NCBI RefSeq assembly: GCF_001425305.1 | Contig: NZ_LMEE01000001.1 | Span: 1,192,183-1,256,182, forward strand | DNA from: Phenylobacterium sp. Root1290 | GTDB lineage: Bacteria > Pseudomonadota > Alphaproteobacteria > Caulobacterales > Caulobacteraceae | Length of the DNA stretch: 64,000 nt | Direction: 5' to 3' | Part shown: positions 17,038 to 24,956 of the stretch, one piece after another | Numbering within the stretch: position 1 is the first letter of the stretch | Layout of the letters: each line of letters opens with the position of its first letter | The notes under the pieces: model-generated | Told to the model about the DNA's origin: nothing | The model's database searches: none | What the model saw: only the letters and a program-made list of their open reading frames with translations | Program-made: the position numbers and the translations under genes

Positions 17038-17922
17038 ATGCGGTTTGACCTGGTCGACTTGAGGCTGTTCTGCGAGGTCGCGGACGCCGGTTCCATCACG
17101 CGCGGCGCGGAACGTTGCGCCCTGGCGCTGGCCGCCGCCTCGACCCGGATCCGCAACATGGAGGAGGCGCTGGGCGCCCCTTTGCTGGAGCGCTCGCGGC
17201 AAGGCGTCACGCCGACCCCGGCCGGCCGCACCCTGATCAAGCACGCCCGCACCATCCTCTCGCAGACCGCGCGGCTGCGCGAGGACCTCGGCGCCTATGC
17301 CGGCGGCCTGTCGGGCGAAGTGCGCCTGCTGGCCAACACCAACGCCCTGACCGAGTTTCTCCCCGAGGCGCTCAGCCGCTTCCTGGCCGAGCATCCGCAC
17401 GTCAGCATCAATCTGGAAGAGCGGCTCTCCGACGAGATCGTCGGGCTGGTGGCCGAGGGCGTCGGCGACATCGGCATCGTCGCCGGCACGGTCGACATGG
17501 GCAGCCTGGAGACGTTTCCCTTCCGCTCCGACCGCTTCGTGGTGGTGACCAGCGCGATCCATCCCCTGGCCCAGCGCCCGTCGATGACCTTCGCCGACGT
17601 GCTTGGCTGCGACATCGTCGGCCTCGACCGCGCCTCCTCGCTGCAGCGGTTCCTGTCGGCCAAGGCCGTGCGCGAGGGACGCCCCCTGCGGCTGCGCGTC
17701 CAGCTGCGCAGCTTCGATGCAGTCTGCCGCCTGGTGGAATGCGGCGTCGGAGTCGGCATCGTGCCCGAGACCACCGCCCGCCGCGCGGCCCGCACCATGT
17801 CGTTGGGGATCGTCGACCTGACCGACGACTGGGCCCAGCGCGAGCTCACCATCTGCGTGCGCAGCCTGACGGAGCTCGCCCCCTACGCCCGCGATCTGGT
17901 GGAGAGCCTGAAGGCCGGCTAG
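17038..17922 (+). CDS. LysR family transcriptional regulator
   Basis: 294 residues from the ATG at 17038, with GGAGACGAAGG upstream; the frame to 16909 lacks a ribosome-binding site and runs into the sdh promoter. The N-terminal winged helix-turn-helix is clear (LRLFCEVADAGSITRGAERC, then AASTRIRNMEEALGAPLLERSRQG). The periplasmic-binding-like effector domain follows (GEVRLLANTNALTEFLPEAL onward). It is divergent from sdhCDAB across 188 bp, so sdh regulation is a natural hypothesis, though LysR proteins in this position may control unrelated genes. It shares the CTAG stop tetranucleotide with convergent zapE. Confidence 0.9.
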   Translation: MRFDLVDLRLFCEVADAGSITRGAERCALALAAASTRIRNMEEALGAPLLERSRQGVTPTPAGRTLIKHARTILSQTARLREDLGAYAGGLSGEVRLLANTNALTEFLPEALSRFLAEHPHVSINLEERLSDEIVGLVAEGVGDIGIVAGTVDMGSLETFPFRSDRFVVVTSAIHPLAQRPSMTFADVLGCDIVGLDRASSLQRFLSAKAVREGRPLRLRVQLRSFDAVCRLVECGVGVGIVPETTARRAARTMSLGIVDLTDDWAQRELTICVRSLTELAPYARDLVESLKAG

Positions 17923-19037
17923 CCGCCGTCCTCGGCCAGCCAGTCGGCCGAGCGCATCTCCTGCAGGCGCGAGGCGGTGCGCTCGAACTCGAAGGCGCCG
18001 TCGCCCTCGGGATAGAGCGCGGTGGGGTCAGCCTCGGCCAGCACGATCAGCTTGGCGTGCGCCTCGTAGAGCGCGTCGATCAGGATCACGAACCGCCGCG
18101 CTTCCTCGCGCCGGTTCGGCGTTAGCTTCGGCACGTCCTCGAGAAACAGCGTGTGGAACCGCTCGGCGATGGCGATGTAGTCGTTGGGGCCCAAGGCCAC
18201 CGCACAAAGGCTGGCGAAGCTGGCGCGCACCATCCCGCCCTGGGCGTGCGGCAGGTGCACCTTGCGGCCCAGCACCTCCAGCGTTTCGCCCATCTCCTCC
18301 TCGCCCCCCAGCATGTCTTTCCAGAGCGCCGCGAAACTGCGGGCGTTGTCCGGATCGTTGGGGCTGAACCAGGTGCCCGCCGCGCGCAGGCGATCGAGCC
18401 GGTAGTCGTGCGGCCCGGCCACGCTGACCACCTCGACCTTGCTCTTCAGCAGCTCGATGAACGGCAGGAACAGCTGGCGATTGATGCCGTCCTTGTAGAG
18501 CTGGTCGGGCAGCCGGTTGGAGGTCGCCACCAGGGTGACGCCGCGGCCGAACAACGCCTCGAACAGCCGGCCCAGGATCATGGCGTCGGCGATGTCGGTG
18601 ACCTGGAACTCGTCGAAGCACAGCAGCCGGGCCTGGCCGGCGACCACGTCGGCGACCGGCGGGATCGGGTCGTCGCCCTTATGCTGGCCGAACTTCGCCT
18701 TGCGCGCGGCGGCGTCGCCCTTGCGCCAGGCGTCGATCAACCGGTGGATCTCGCCCATGAAGACATGGAAGTGGACCCGCCGCTTCTTCTCGACCGGGGC
18801 ATGGGCGAAGAACAGGTCCATCAGCATGGACTTTCCGCGGCCGACCGGGCCGATCAGATAGACCCCGCGCTGGCTCTCCGGCTTCTTGAAGAACGAGGCG
18901 AAGCCGCTGGGCTCGCCCCGCGCCAGGTCGCCTTCCAGGCGCACCAGCGCCGCCAGCGCGGCGGCCTGGGCCGCGTCGGGGCGGATATCTCCCTGCGCCA
19001 GGCGGGTGTCGTAGGCGGCTTGCAACTGCGAGGGCAT
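17919..19037 (-). CDS. zapE: Cell division protein ZapE (AFG1-like ATPase)
   Basis: 372 residues. Walker A is GPVGRGKSMLMDLFF (about 63-77) and Walker B LLCFDEFQVTDIADAM (about 139-154). RVHFHVFMGEIH and TSNRLPDQLYKDG are family signatures. ZapE/AFG1 proteins are AAA-like ATPases that lack the second AAA region; E. coli ZapE acts at the division ring late in constriction. In many alphaproteobacteria the gene lies near sdh or mdh, as here next to sdh; no mdh gene is present in this window. It ends within the CTAG shared with the LysR gene. Confidence 0.92.
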   Translation of the reverse strand: MPSQLQAAYDTRLAQGDIRPDAAQAAALAALVRLEGDLARGEPSGFASFFKKPESQRGVYLIGPVGRGKSMLMDLFFAHAPVEKKRRVHFHVFMGEIHRLIDAWRKGDAAARKAKFGQHKGDDPIPPVADVVAGQARLLCFDEFQVTDIADAMILGRLFEALFGRGVTLVATSNRLPDQLYKDGINRQLFLPFIELLKSKVEVVSVAGPHDYRLDRLRAAGTWFSPNDPDNARSFAALWKDMLGGEEEMGETLEVLGRKVHLPHAQGGMVRASFASLCAVALGPNDYIAIAERFHTLFLEDVPKLTPNRREEARRFVILIDALYEAHAKLIVLAEADPTALYPEGDGAFEFERTASRLQEMRSADWLAEDGG

Positions 19038-19132
19038 GGCATCCGCCTAGACCCTCAACGCGCCCGCCTCAAGACGGAACGGCGTGCGTCCTGAGCGGTT
19101 GACCTAGTCGGACCCAAGATGAGGAACCTGCC

Positions 19133-19348
19133 ATGGCCGGAAACAACCGCGACGCCGCGCCCACCCCCGCCATCGACGGCGAGACCGATCCCGAGCTCGA
19201 ACTCGGTGCGGCCGACGAGCTGGAGGACGAGGCCAGCCGCGAAGGCATCGGGCGACGCGCCAGCGGCCATCCCGCCGACCGCGAACACGGCCTGAAGACC
19301 CGCGCGCGCAGCAAGCAGATCGTCAGCGGCCGGCCCTACGCCAGCTAG
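19133..19348 (+). CDS. Small acidic hypothetical protein
   Basis: A 71-residue hydrophilic protein with GAGGA 8-12 bases before the ATG. Residues 10-35 are strongly acidic (TDPELELGAADELEDEAS) and residues 37-66 are basic and Arg/His-rich (REGIGRRASGHPADREHGLKTR, abbreviated), so it is probably disordered. No membrane segment or known domain is seen. It lies alone on the plus strand between zapE and a thioredoxin-like gene and shares its stop CTAG with the latter. Codon use matches the surroundings. Function unknown. Confidence 0.6.
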   Translation: MAGNNRDAAPTPAIDGETDPELELGAADELEDEASREGIGRRASGHPADREHGLKTRARSKQIVSGRPYAS

Positions 19349-19986
19349 CTGGCCAGGCCCAGCTCCTTGCGCACGAACCGGTAGCTCTCGCGGTTCTCGC
19401 AGGCGCAGGCGCGCATCTTGCCGTCCTTGGTCCACCAGACCAGGGTCGGATAGGCGAACTTGACCCCGTTGGCCTTCAGCAGCGGCGTAAGATCATCGAC
19501 CAGCTTGCGGCCGGCCTCGACCACCGCCGTGCGCGCCATGTCGCCGTCGGCCGGCGCGATCCCCGGCGCGGTCCAGGCCTCGGCCGGCGTCTCCTCCCAG
19601 CTTTCCATCAGCGGCCAGGAGCGATTGAGCCACAGCTCGGCCACGGTCGCGCGCTCGGCCGGGGTCGACTTGGCCACGCCGTTCAGGTCGCGGCGGGCGA
19701 TCTCGATGACGCGGGTGTCGACGCCCGCGGCCTGCAGCAGCGGAAACTCCTCGGCCTTGAAGCGCACGCAGTCGGGGCAGGTGCGGAACGAGACCATGTA
19801 GAGCTTCGGCCCGGTCTTGCCCGGCGACACCCAGCCGGAGGTCTCGAGGATCTTGGTGATCTCGTCCTGATGCTTGGTGATCGTATGCGGCCGCCAGCGC
19901 AGGTCGTAGTTCCACCACGCATAGCCGCCGGCGCCCGCCAGGCCGAGAACCAGGACAAGGATCGCCCAGAGCTGGAACCGCTTCAT
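19345..19986 (-). CDS. Membrane-anchored thioredoxin-fold protein
   Basis: A 213-residue protein. The N-terminal hydrophobic segment (FQLWAILVLVLGLAGAGGYAW, about 4-24) is a signal anchor, so the soluble part is probably periplasmic. The redox motif is CPDC in FRTCPDCVRF (about residues 69-72), and a cis-Pro-like segment FAYPTLVWW occurs near 183, typical of the thioredoxin fold. A second cysteine pair (RACACEN) lies near the C-terminus. It may be a thiol-disulphide exchange protein or peroxide-related reductase; the partner is unknown. It is 37 bp downstream of mmsA on the same strand but probably independent. Confidence 0.72.
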   Translation of the reverse strand: MKRFQLWAILVLVLGLAGAGGYAWWNYDLRWRPHTITKHQDEITKILETSGWVSPGKTGPKLYMVSFRTCPDCVRFKAEEFPLLQAAGVDTRVIEIARRDLNGVAKSTPAERATVAELWLNRSWPLMESWEETPAEAWTAPGIAPADGDMARTAVVEAGRKLVDDLTPLLKANGVKFAYPTLVWWTKDGKMRACACENRESYRFVRKELGLAS

Positions 19987-20023
19987 CGAACCTCCGCCGC
20001 AAACTCGCGGCAGAGTAGTTCCA

Positions 20024-21535
20024 TCACCGCATGGTGGGAATGACGAAGGCGCTGTCCTCGGTCATGCCCTCGGGCCAGCGGGCCGTGATCGTCTTGACCT
20101 TGGTGTAGAACTTCACGCCTTCCATGCCGTGCTGGTTCACGTCGCCGAAGGCGCTGCGCTTCCAGCCGCCGAAGGTGTGATAGGCGACCGGCACCGGGAT
20201 CGGCACGTTGATCCCGACCATGCCGACATTGACCCGGGCGGCGAACTCGCGCGCCGCGCGGCCGTTGCGGGTGAAGATCGCCACCCCGTTGCCGTACTGG
20301 TGCTGGCTGGGCAGGGCCAGCGCCTCCTCGAAGCTCTCCGCACGGACGATCTGCAGCACCGGGCCGAAGATCTCCTCGCGATAGGTCTTCATGGTCGGCT
20401 GGACGTGGTCGAACAGGCTCGGGCCGATGAAGAAGCCTTTCTCGAAGCCCTGCAGCGCGAAGCCGCGGCCGTCGACCACCAGCTCGGCGCCCTCGTCGAC
20501 CCCGATCTGGATGTAGTCGGCGATCTTGTTCCGGTGCGCGGCGCTGACCACCGGCCCGTACTGGGCCGCCGCGTCGGTGCTCACCCCGACCTTCAGCGTC
20601 TCCAGTTCGGCGACGACCCGCTCGCGGATCGCATCGGCCGTCTTGGCCCCGACCGGCACCACCACCGGCAGCGCCATGCAGCGCTCGCCGGCCGAGCCAT
20701 AGGCCGCGCCGACCAGGTCCTTGACCGTCTGGTCGAGGTCGGCGTCCGGCATGACGATGCCGTGGTTCTTGGCCCCGCCCATCGCCTGCACGCGCTTCCC
20801 GTGCGCCGTGCCGGTCGAATAGACGTAGTGGGCGATGTCAGACGAGCCGACGAAGCTGACCGCGGCGATATCCGGATGGGTCAGGATGGCGTCGACCGCG
20901 ACCTTGTCGCCGTGCACGACGTTCAGCACGCCGGCCAGGTCCATGCCCAGGTTCGCCCCGGCCTCCATGAACAGCTCGGCCAGCCGCACCGGGACGCTGG
21001 GGTCCTTCTCGGAGGGCTTCAGGATGAAGGTGTTGCCCACCGCGATCGCGATGCCGAACATCCACATCGGGATCATGCCGGGGAAGTTGAACGGGGTGAT
21101 CCCCGCCGCCACGCCCAGCGGCTGGCGCATCGAATAGACGTCGATGCCGGGCCCCGCGCCCTCGGTGTACTCGCCCTTCAGCACATGCGGGATGCCGCAC
21201 GCGAACTCGATCACCTCCAGGCCGCGCTGGATGTCGCCCTTGGAGTCGGCGATCACCTTGCCATGCTCGGACGACAGCGTCGCCGCCAGCTCGTCCATGT
21301 GCGCCTCCACCAGGCGCTTGAACTCGAACATCACCCGCGCGCGGCGCTGCGGGTTGGTCGCCGCCCAGGCGCCCTGCGCCTTCAGCGCCGCCTGCACGGC
21401 GGCGTCGACCTCGGCCGCTGTGGCCAGGGCGACTTTTGCCTGCACCTCGCCGGTGTTGGGGTCGAAAACATCGCCGAACCGGCCCGAGACGCCAGGCTGA
21501 GCCGCACCGGAAACGAAATGTTGGATATCGCGCAT
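20024..21535 (-). CDS. mmsA: CoA-acylating methylmalonate-semialdehyde dehydrogenase
   Basis: 503 residues from ATG 21535, giving the usual family start MRDIQHFVSG; the open frame to 21661 is longer than the family. Signatures include FNFPGMIPMWMFGIA, the NAD-site FVGSSDIAHYVYSTG, and the catalytic Cys in GSAGERCMALPVVV. FGDVNQHGMEGVKFYT near the end is typical of MmsA. It converts (methyl)malonate semialdehyde plus CoA and NAD to propionyl- or acetyl-CoA in valine, thymine and inositol catabolism. No other valine-degradation genes lie beside it. It is divergent from the acyltransferase gene at 21642. Confidence 0.93.
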   Translation of the reverse strand: MRDIQHFVSGAAQPGVSGRFGDVFDPNTGEVQAKVALATAAEVDAAVQAALKAQGAWAATNPQRRARVMFEFKRLVEAHMDELAATLSSEHGKVIADSKGDIQRGLEVIEFACGIPHVLKGEYTEGAGPGIDVYSMRQPLGVAAGITPFNFPGMIPMWMFGIAIAVGNTFILKPSEKDPSVPVRLAELFMEAGANLGMDLAGVLNVVHGDKVAVDAILTHPDIAAVSFVGSSDIAHYVYSTGTAHGKRVQAMGGAKNHGIVMPDADLDQTVKDLVGAAYGSAGERCMALPVVVPVGAKTADAIRERVVAELETLKVGVSTDAAAQYGPVVSAAHRNKIADYIQIGVDEGAELVVDGRGFALQGFEKGFFIGPSLFDHVQPTMKTYREEIFGPVLQIVRAESFEEALALPSQHQYGNGVAIFTRNGRAAREFAARVNVGMVGINVPIPVPVAYHTFGGWKRSAFGDVNQHGMEGVKFYTKVKTITARWPEGMTEDSAFVIPTMR

Positions 21536-21641
21536 ATCGAAGTTGTAGGCCCTCGCGAGCGGCCTGGGTAGGTCACCCAACGTGAGCATGGCAGGCCCCC
21601 GCTTGCCCCGGTGCGGCGGCGCGTCGCATTCTGCGCGTCCG

Positions 21642-22517
21642 ATGACGAGCCTCTCGCCCACCGCGTCCGCCCTGCCCGCGCGCAGCGCCTATCACGACCA
21701 CATCGTCGACGCCCTGATCGCCGAGCGCGCGCCCAGGCTGTCGGGCGGCGCCCTGTGGCCGCTGATCCGTCCGGCCCTCTACCGGATGCTGGACTACCGC
21801 AAGGCGCGCGCCATGGCCGACGCCATCGCCCCGATGCCCGGCCGCGCGGCGCTCGACTACGTCTCCGAGCTGCTCAGCGTGAAGGTCGAGACCCGGGGCC
21901 TGGAGCACGTTCCCGCCAAGGGCCGCGCGGTGTTCATCTGCAACCATCCGACCGGCATCGCCGACGGAATCGCGGTCTTCGACGCGCTGAAGGGTCTGCG
22001 CCCCGACATCTGCTTCTACGCCAACTCCGACGCCCACCGCGTCGCCCCGCACTTCGACGAGGTGCTGATCCCGGTCGAATGGGTCGAGGAGAAGCGCACC
22101 CGCGAGCGCACCCGCCTCACCCTGCAGCTGACCCGCGAGGCGATGGAGGCCGAACGCGCCCTGATGATCTTCCCGGCCGGCCGGCTGGCCCGGCGCGGCC
22201 GGGACGGCGTGCTCAGCGACCCAGAGTGGATGCCCAGCGCCATCTCCCTGGCCCGCAAGTACGAGGCGCCGGTCATCCCCATGCACCTCAGCGGGCCGTC
22301 CTCGACCCTGTTCCACTTTTTCAACCGCTTCTCGAACGAGCTGCGGGACGTCACCCTGTTCCACGAGCTGCTGAACAAGCGCGGCCGGGAGTTCTCGCTG
22401 ATCCTCGGCCCGCCCGTCGCGCCCGACGCGCTCGACGCCGACGCCGTCGCCGCCACCGAGGCGCTCAAGGCCTATGTCCGCACCCTGCCGCAGCACCCCG
22501 AAAAGGCGTTCGCATGA
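21642..22517 (+). CDS. 1-acyl-glycerol-phosphate acyltransferase-like protein
   Basis: 291 residues from the ATG at 21642. The acyltransferase motif I reads FICNHPTGIADG; His and Asp are five residues apart (HX5D), as in the hemolysin/OlsA-like acyltransferases, rather than the HX4D of classical PlsC. Motif III is FPAGRLARRG and motif IV region APVIPMHLSGP. It may acylate lysophosphatidic acid, ornithine lipid or another lysolipid. Its stop overlaps the tsaE start (ATGA), so it heads a five-gene unit acyltransferase-tsaE-amgK-murU and perhaps addB. Membrane association is likely, but no clear transmembrane helix is visible. Confidence 0.8.
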   Translation: MTSLSPTASALPARSAYHDHIVDALIAERAPRLSGGALWPLIRPALYRMLDYRKARAMADAIAPMPGRAALDYVSELLSVKVETRGLEHVPAKGRAVFICNHPTGIADGIAVFDALKGLRPDICFYANSDAHRVAPHFDEVLIPVEWVEEKRTRERTRLTLQLTREAMEAERALMIFPAGRLARRGRDGVLSDPEWMPSAISLARKYEAPVIPMHLSGPSSTLFHFFNRFSNELRDVTLFHELLNKRGREFSLILGPPVAPDALDADAVAATEALKAYVRTLPQHPEKAFA

Positions 22518-22996
22518 TCACCCAGGCCGAAGGCGACTTCCGCCTCGACGACGAAGCCGCCACCGGCCGCCTGGGCGCGGCCATCGCCGCTGAGCTGAAG
22601 CCCGGCGAGGCGATCTGCCTGACCGGCCCGCTGGGCGCCGGCAAGTCGACCCTGGCCCGCGCCCTGGTACGCGCCCTGACCACGCCGACCGAGGACGTCC
22701 CCAGCCCGACCTTCACCATCGTGCAGTTCTACGAAGGCGCGCGGCTCAAGGTCGCGCACTTCGACCTCTACCGCCTGACCTCCGCCGACGAGGCCTATGA
22801 AATCGGCCTGGACGAAGCCCTTGAGGACGGCGCGGCGGTGATCGAATGGCCCGAGCGCCTGGAGGGCCATCTTCCCCCCGACCGACTTGATGTAGAGATC
22901 GTGGTCGATGAGTCGCCGGACGGCGGGGAGGCGCGGCGCGCGCGGCTGACCCCGGCGGGCGCCTGGGAAGGACGTGGACTTGAATTCCGATCGTGA
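22514..22996 (+). CDS. tsaE: tRNA t6A biosynthesis ATPase TsaE
   Basis: 160 residues. Walker A is TGPLGAGKSTLARALVRAL (about 37-55). The family segments VPSPTFTIVQFYEG, VAHFDLYRL and EWPERL are all present. TsaE acts with TsaB and TsaD in forming threonylcarbamoyladenosine at position 37 of ANN-decoding tRNAs. It overlaps the acyltransferase stop by ATGA and overlaps amgK by 23 bp. In several alphaproteobacteria it adjoins amgK and murU as here. Confidence 0.95.
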   Translation: MITQAEGDFRLDDEAATGRLGAAIAAELKPGEAICLTGPLGAGKSTLARALVRALTTPTEDVPSPTFTIVQFYEGARLKVAHFDLYRLTSADEAYEIGLDEALEDGAAVIEWPERLEGHLPPDRLDVEIVVDESPDGGEARRARLTPAGAWEGRGLEFRS

Positions 22997-24071
22997 CGGC
23001 CGCAAGGCCGAATTCCTGAAGGCTGCGGGCCTGGCCGAGGCCCGCCGCGAGCTGCTGGCCGGCGACGCCTCGACGCGCGCCTATGAGCGCCTGCATCTGG
23101 CCGACGGCTCGACCGTGATCTTCATGGATCAGCCGCCGGCCGCCGAGAGCGCGGTCTGCCCGCCCGGCGCGACGCCGGCCGAACGCCTGGCCATGGGCTA
23201 CAACGCCGCCGCGCGCCTGGCCGCCGGCTCGGTCGCCGCCTTCGTCACCACCGCCGCCTGGCTGCGCGACCATGGACTCTCGGCCCCCAGGATCCTCGCC
23301 CACGACGTCGAGGCCGGCCTGGCGGTGCTGGAAGATCTGGGCGATGGCCTGTTCGCCACCCTGATCGCCGACGGCGAAGCCGAAGCCCCGCTCTACGAAG
23401 CCGCCGTCGATGTCCAGGTGCAGCTTCAGGAAACCACCCCGCCGGACGTGCTCAGCGCCGACGGCGCCTCCTGGCCGCTGCTGACCTACGACGCCCTGGC
23501 GCTCAAGGTCGGAACCGACACCTTCCTCGAATGGTGGCCGCAGTTCGCGAACATCCCCGCCTTCGCGCCCGAGGCGGTCGCCGAGTGGGAAGCCCTCTGG
23601 GCCCCGGTGTTCGACCGCGGCGCGGCCGGCGCCAGCGTCTTCACCCACCGCGACTTCCATGCCCAGAACTTGCTCTGGCTGCCCGAACGCGACGGCGCGG
23701 CCAGGGTCGGCCTGCTCGACTTCCAGGACGCCCTGCGCGCCCACCCGGCCTGGGACCTGACCCATCTGCTGCAGGACGCCCGCCGCGACGTCTCGCCGGA
23801 GCTGGAGGCCGCCATGCTGGACAGGTTCCTGGCCGCCCGGCCCGGCCTGGATCGCGAAGCCTTCGTCCACGACTACCGGGCGCTCGCGGCCTCCAACGCC
23901 GCGCGCATCCTCGGTCGCGTCTTCGCCCGCCAAGCGCTGCTGGGCCGCCGCCAGTACGAGGCCTTCATGCCGCGCACCTGGCGCTACCTCGAGCGCAACC
24001 TGACCGACCCGTCGATGGCCGGCCTCAAGACCTGGTTCGACCGCCATGTGCCCGCGGAGGCCCGCCGATGA
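22974..24071 (+). CDS. amgK: N-acetylmuramate/N-acetylglucosamine 1-kinase AmgK
   Basis: 365 residues from a GTG start within the end of tsaE. The aminoglycoside-phosphotransferase fold is shown by the Brenner motif FTHRDFHAQNLLW (catalytic Asp, about residue 226) and the metal-binding LLDFQDA. AmgK phosphorylates the anomeric carbon of MurNAc and GlcNAc released from peptidoglycan. MurU, encoded next with ATGA overlap, then makes UDP-MurNAc. This is the alternative cell-wall recycling route that bypasses MurA and so gives intrinsic fosfomycin tolerance in Pseudomonas and Caulobacter. Adjacency to murU makes the assignment firm. Confidence 0.92.
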   Translation: MDLNSDRDGRKAEFLKAAGLAEARRELLAGDASTRAYERLHLADGSTVIFMDQPPAAESAVCPPGATPAERLAMGYNAAARLAAGSVAAFVTTAAWLRDHGLSAPRILAHDVEAGLAVLEDLGDGLFATLIADGEAEAPLYEAAVDVQVQLQETTPPDVLSADGASWPLLTYDALALKVGTDTFLEWWPQFANIPAFAPEAVAEWEALWAPVFDRGAAGASVFTHRDFHAQNLLWLPERDGAARVGLLDFQDALRAHPAWDLTHLLQDARRDVSPELEAAMLDRFLAARPGLDREAFVHDYRALAASNAARILGRVFARQALLGRRQYEAFMPRTWRYLERNLTDPSMAGLKTWFDRHVPAEARR

Positions 24072-24778
24072 GCCAGATCAAGACCGCCATGGTCCTGGCC
24101 GCGGGCCTGGGCACCCGCATGCGGCCGCTCACTGACGATCGGCCCAAGGCCCTGGTCACGGTCGCGGGCAAGCCGCTGATCGACCACGTCCTCGACCGGC
24201 TGGTCGCGGCCGGGATCGAGACCGCCGTGGTCAACGTCCACCACTTCGCCGACCAGATGGAAGCCCACCTGGCGACGCGGACCGACATCCGCATCGTGAT
24301 CTCCGACGAGCGCGCCGCCCTGCTCGATTCCGGCGGCGGCGTCAGGCACGCCCGCCATCTGCTGGGCGACGATCCGATCCTGATCGCCAACATCGACTCG
24401 CTGTGGATCGAGGGCGAGACCCCGGCCCTGGAGACGCTCAAGGCGACCTGGGACCCGGACGCCATGGACCTTTGCCTGCTGCTGGTCCGCCGCGGCCACG
24501 GCATCGGGTTCGAGGGGCCGCAGGGCTTCTTCATGGACGAGGCCGGCCGCCTGACCCACTCGGCCAAGCCCGAGCCGCCGACGCCCTACGCCAATGTCGG
24601 CTTCCAGATCCTCAAGCCCCAGATCCTAGACGGCGAGCCTGAAGGCGCCTTCTCCATCGTCCCCGTCTGGTGGCGGCTGTCTGAGCAAGGCCGCCTCTAC
24701 GGCGCGGTGATGGACGGCTTCTGGATGCACGTCGGAGACCCCGCCGCCCGGGAGGCGACCGAGGCGAAGCTCCGGTGA
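24068..24778 (+). CDS. murU: N-acetylmuramate alpha-1-phosphate uridylyltransferase MurU
   Basis: 236 residues, the typical compact MurU length. The nucleotidyltransferase signature is MVLAAGLGTRMRPLTDDRPK (residues 8-27). VNVHHFADQM and ISDERAALLDSGGGV follow, and the metal-binding Asp is in IANIDSLW. It adds UMP to MurNAc-1-phosphate to give UDP-MurNAc. It is coupled to amgK by an ATGA overlap and followed by a 178-bp gap holding a copy of the dispersed repeat before addB. Confidence 0.93.
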   Translation: MSQIKTAMVLAAGLGTRMRPLTDDRPKALVTVAGKPLIDHVLDRLVAAGIETAVVNVHHFADQMEAHLATRTDIRIVISDERAALLDSGGGVRHARHLLGDDPILIANIDSLWIEGETPALETLKATWDPDAMDLCLLLVRRGHGIGFEGPQGFFMDEAGRLTHSAKPEPPTPYANVGFQILKPQILDGEPEGAFSIVPVWWRLSEQGRLYGAVMDGFWMHVGDPAAREATEAKLR

Positions 24779-24798
24779 GCTTGGTCTCTACAAACGGG

Positions 24799-24940
24799 TG
24801 TCATCCCGGTTTCGGCCACAGGCCGAAGACCGGGACCCATGAACACCGGATCGTGCAGGAAGCGGCGCCGCCAGCGCTCCATCTGGCTCCTTCGGGGCGA
24901 ATGGGTCCCGGACTTCCGCTTCGCTCCATCCGGGATGACA
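24799..24940. repeat. dispersed palindromic intergenic repeat, copy 2
   Basis: A 142-bp element with ends TGTCATCCCGG and CCGGGATGACA and inner arms GGGACCCAT / ATGGGTCCCGG, as in copy 1 at 4388-4522. The left 48 bp are almost identical to copy 1; the central spacer differs. It fills most of the murU-addB gap and could act as a transcription attenuator between them. Confidence 0.8.
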
Positions 24941-24956
24941 GCTCGCGGGCGGCGCC

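Noticed and set aside
21536-21661. N-terminal extension of mmsA
   Set aside because: The family starts at MRDIQHF; the extension overlaps the divergent acyltransferase start region and has no conserved sequence.
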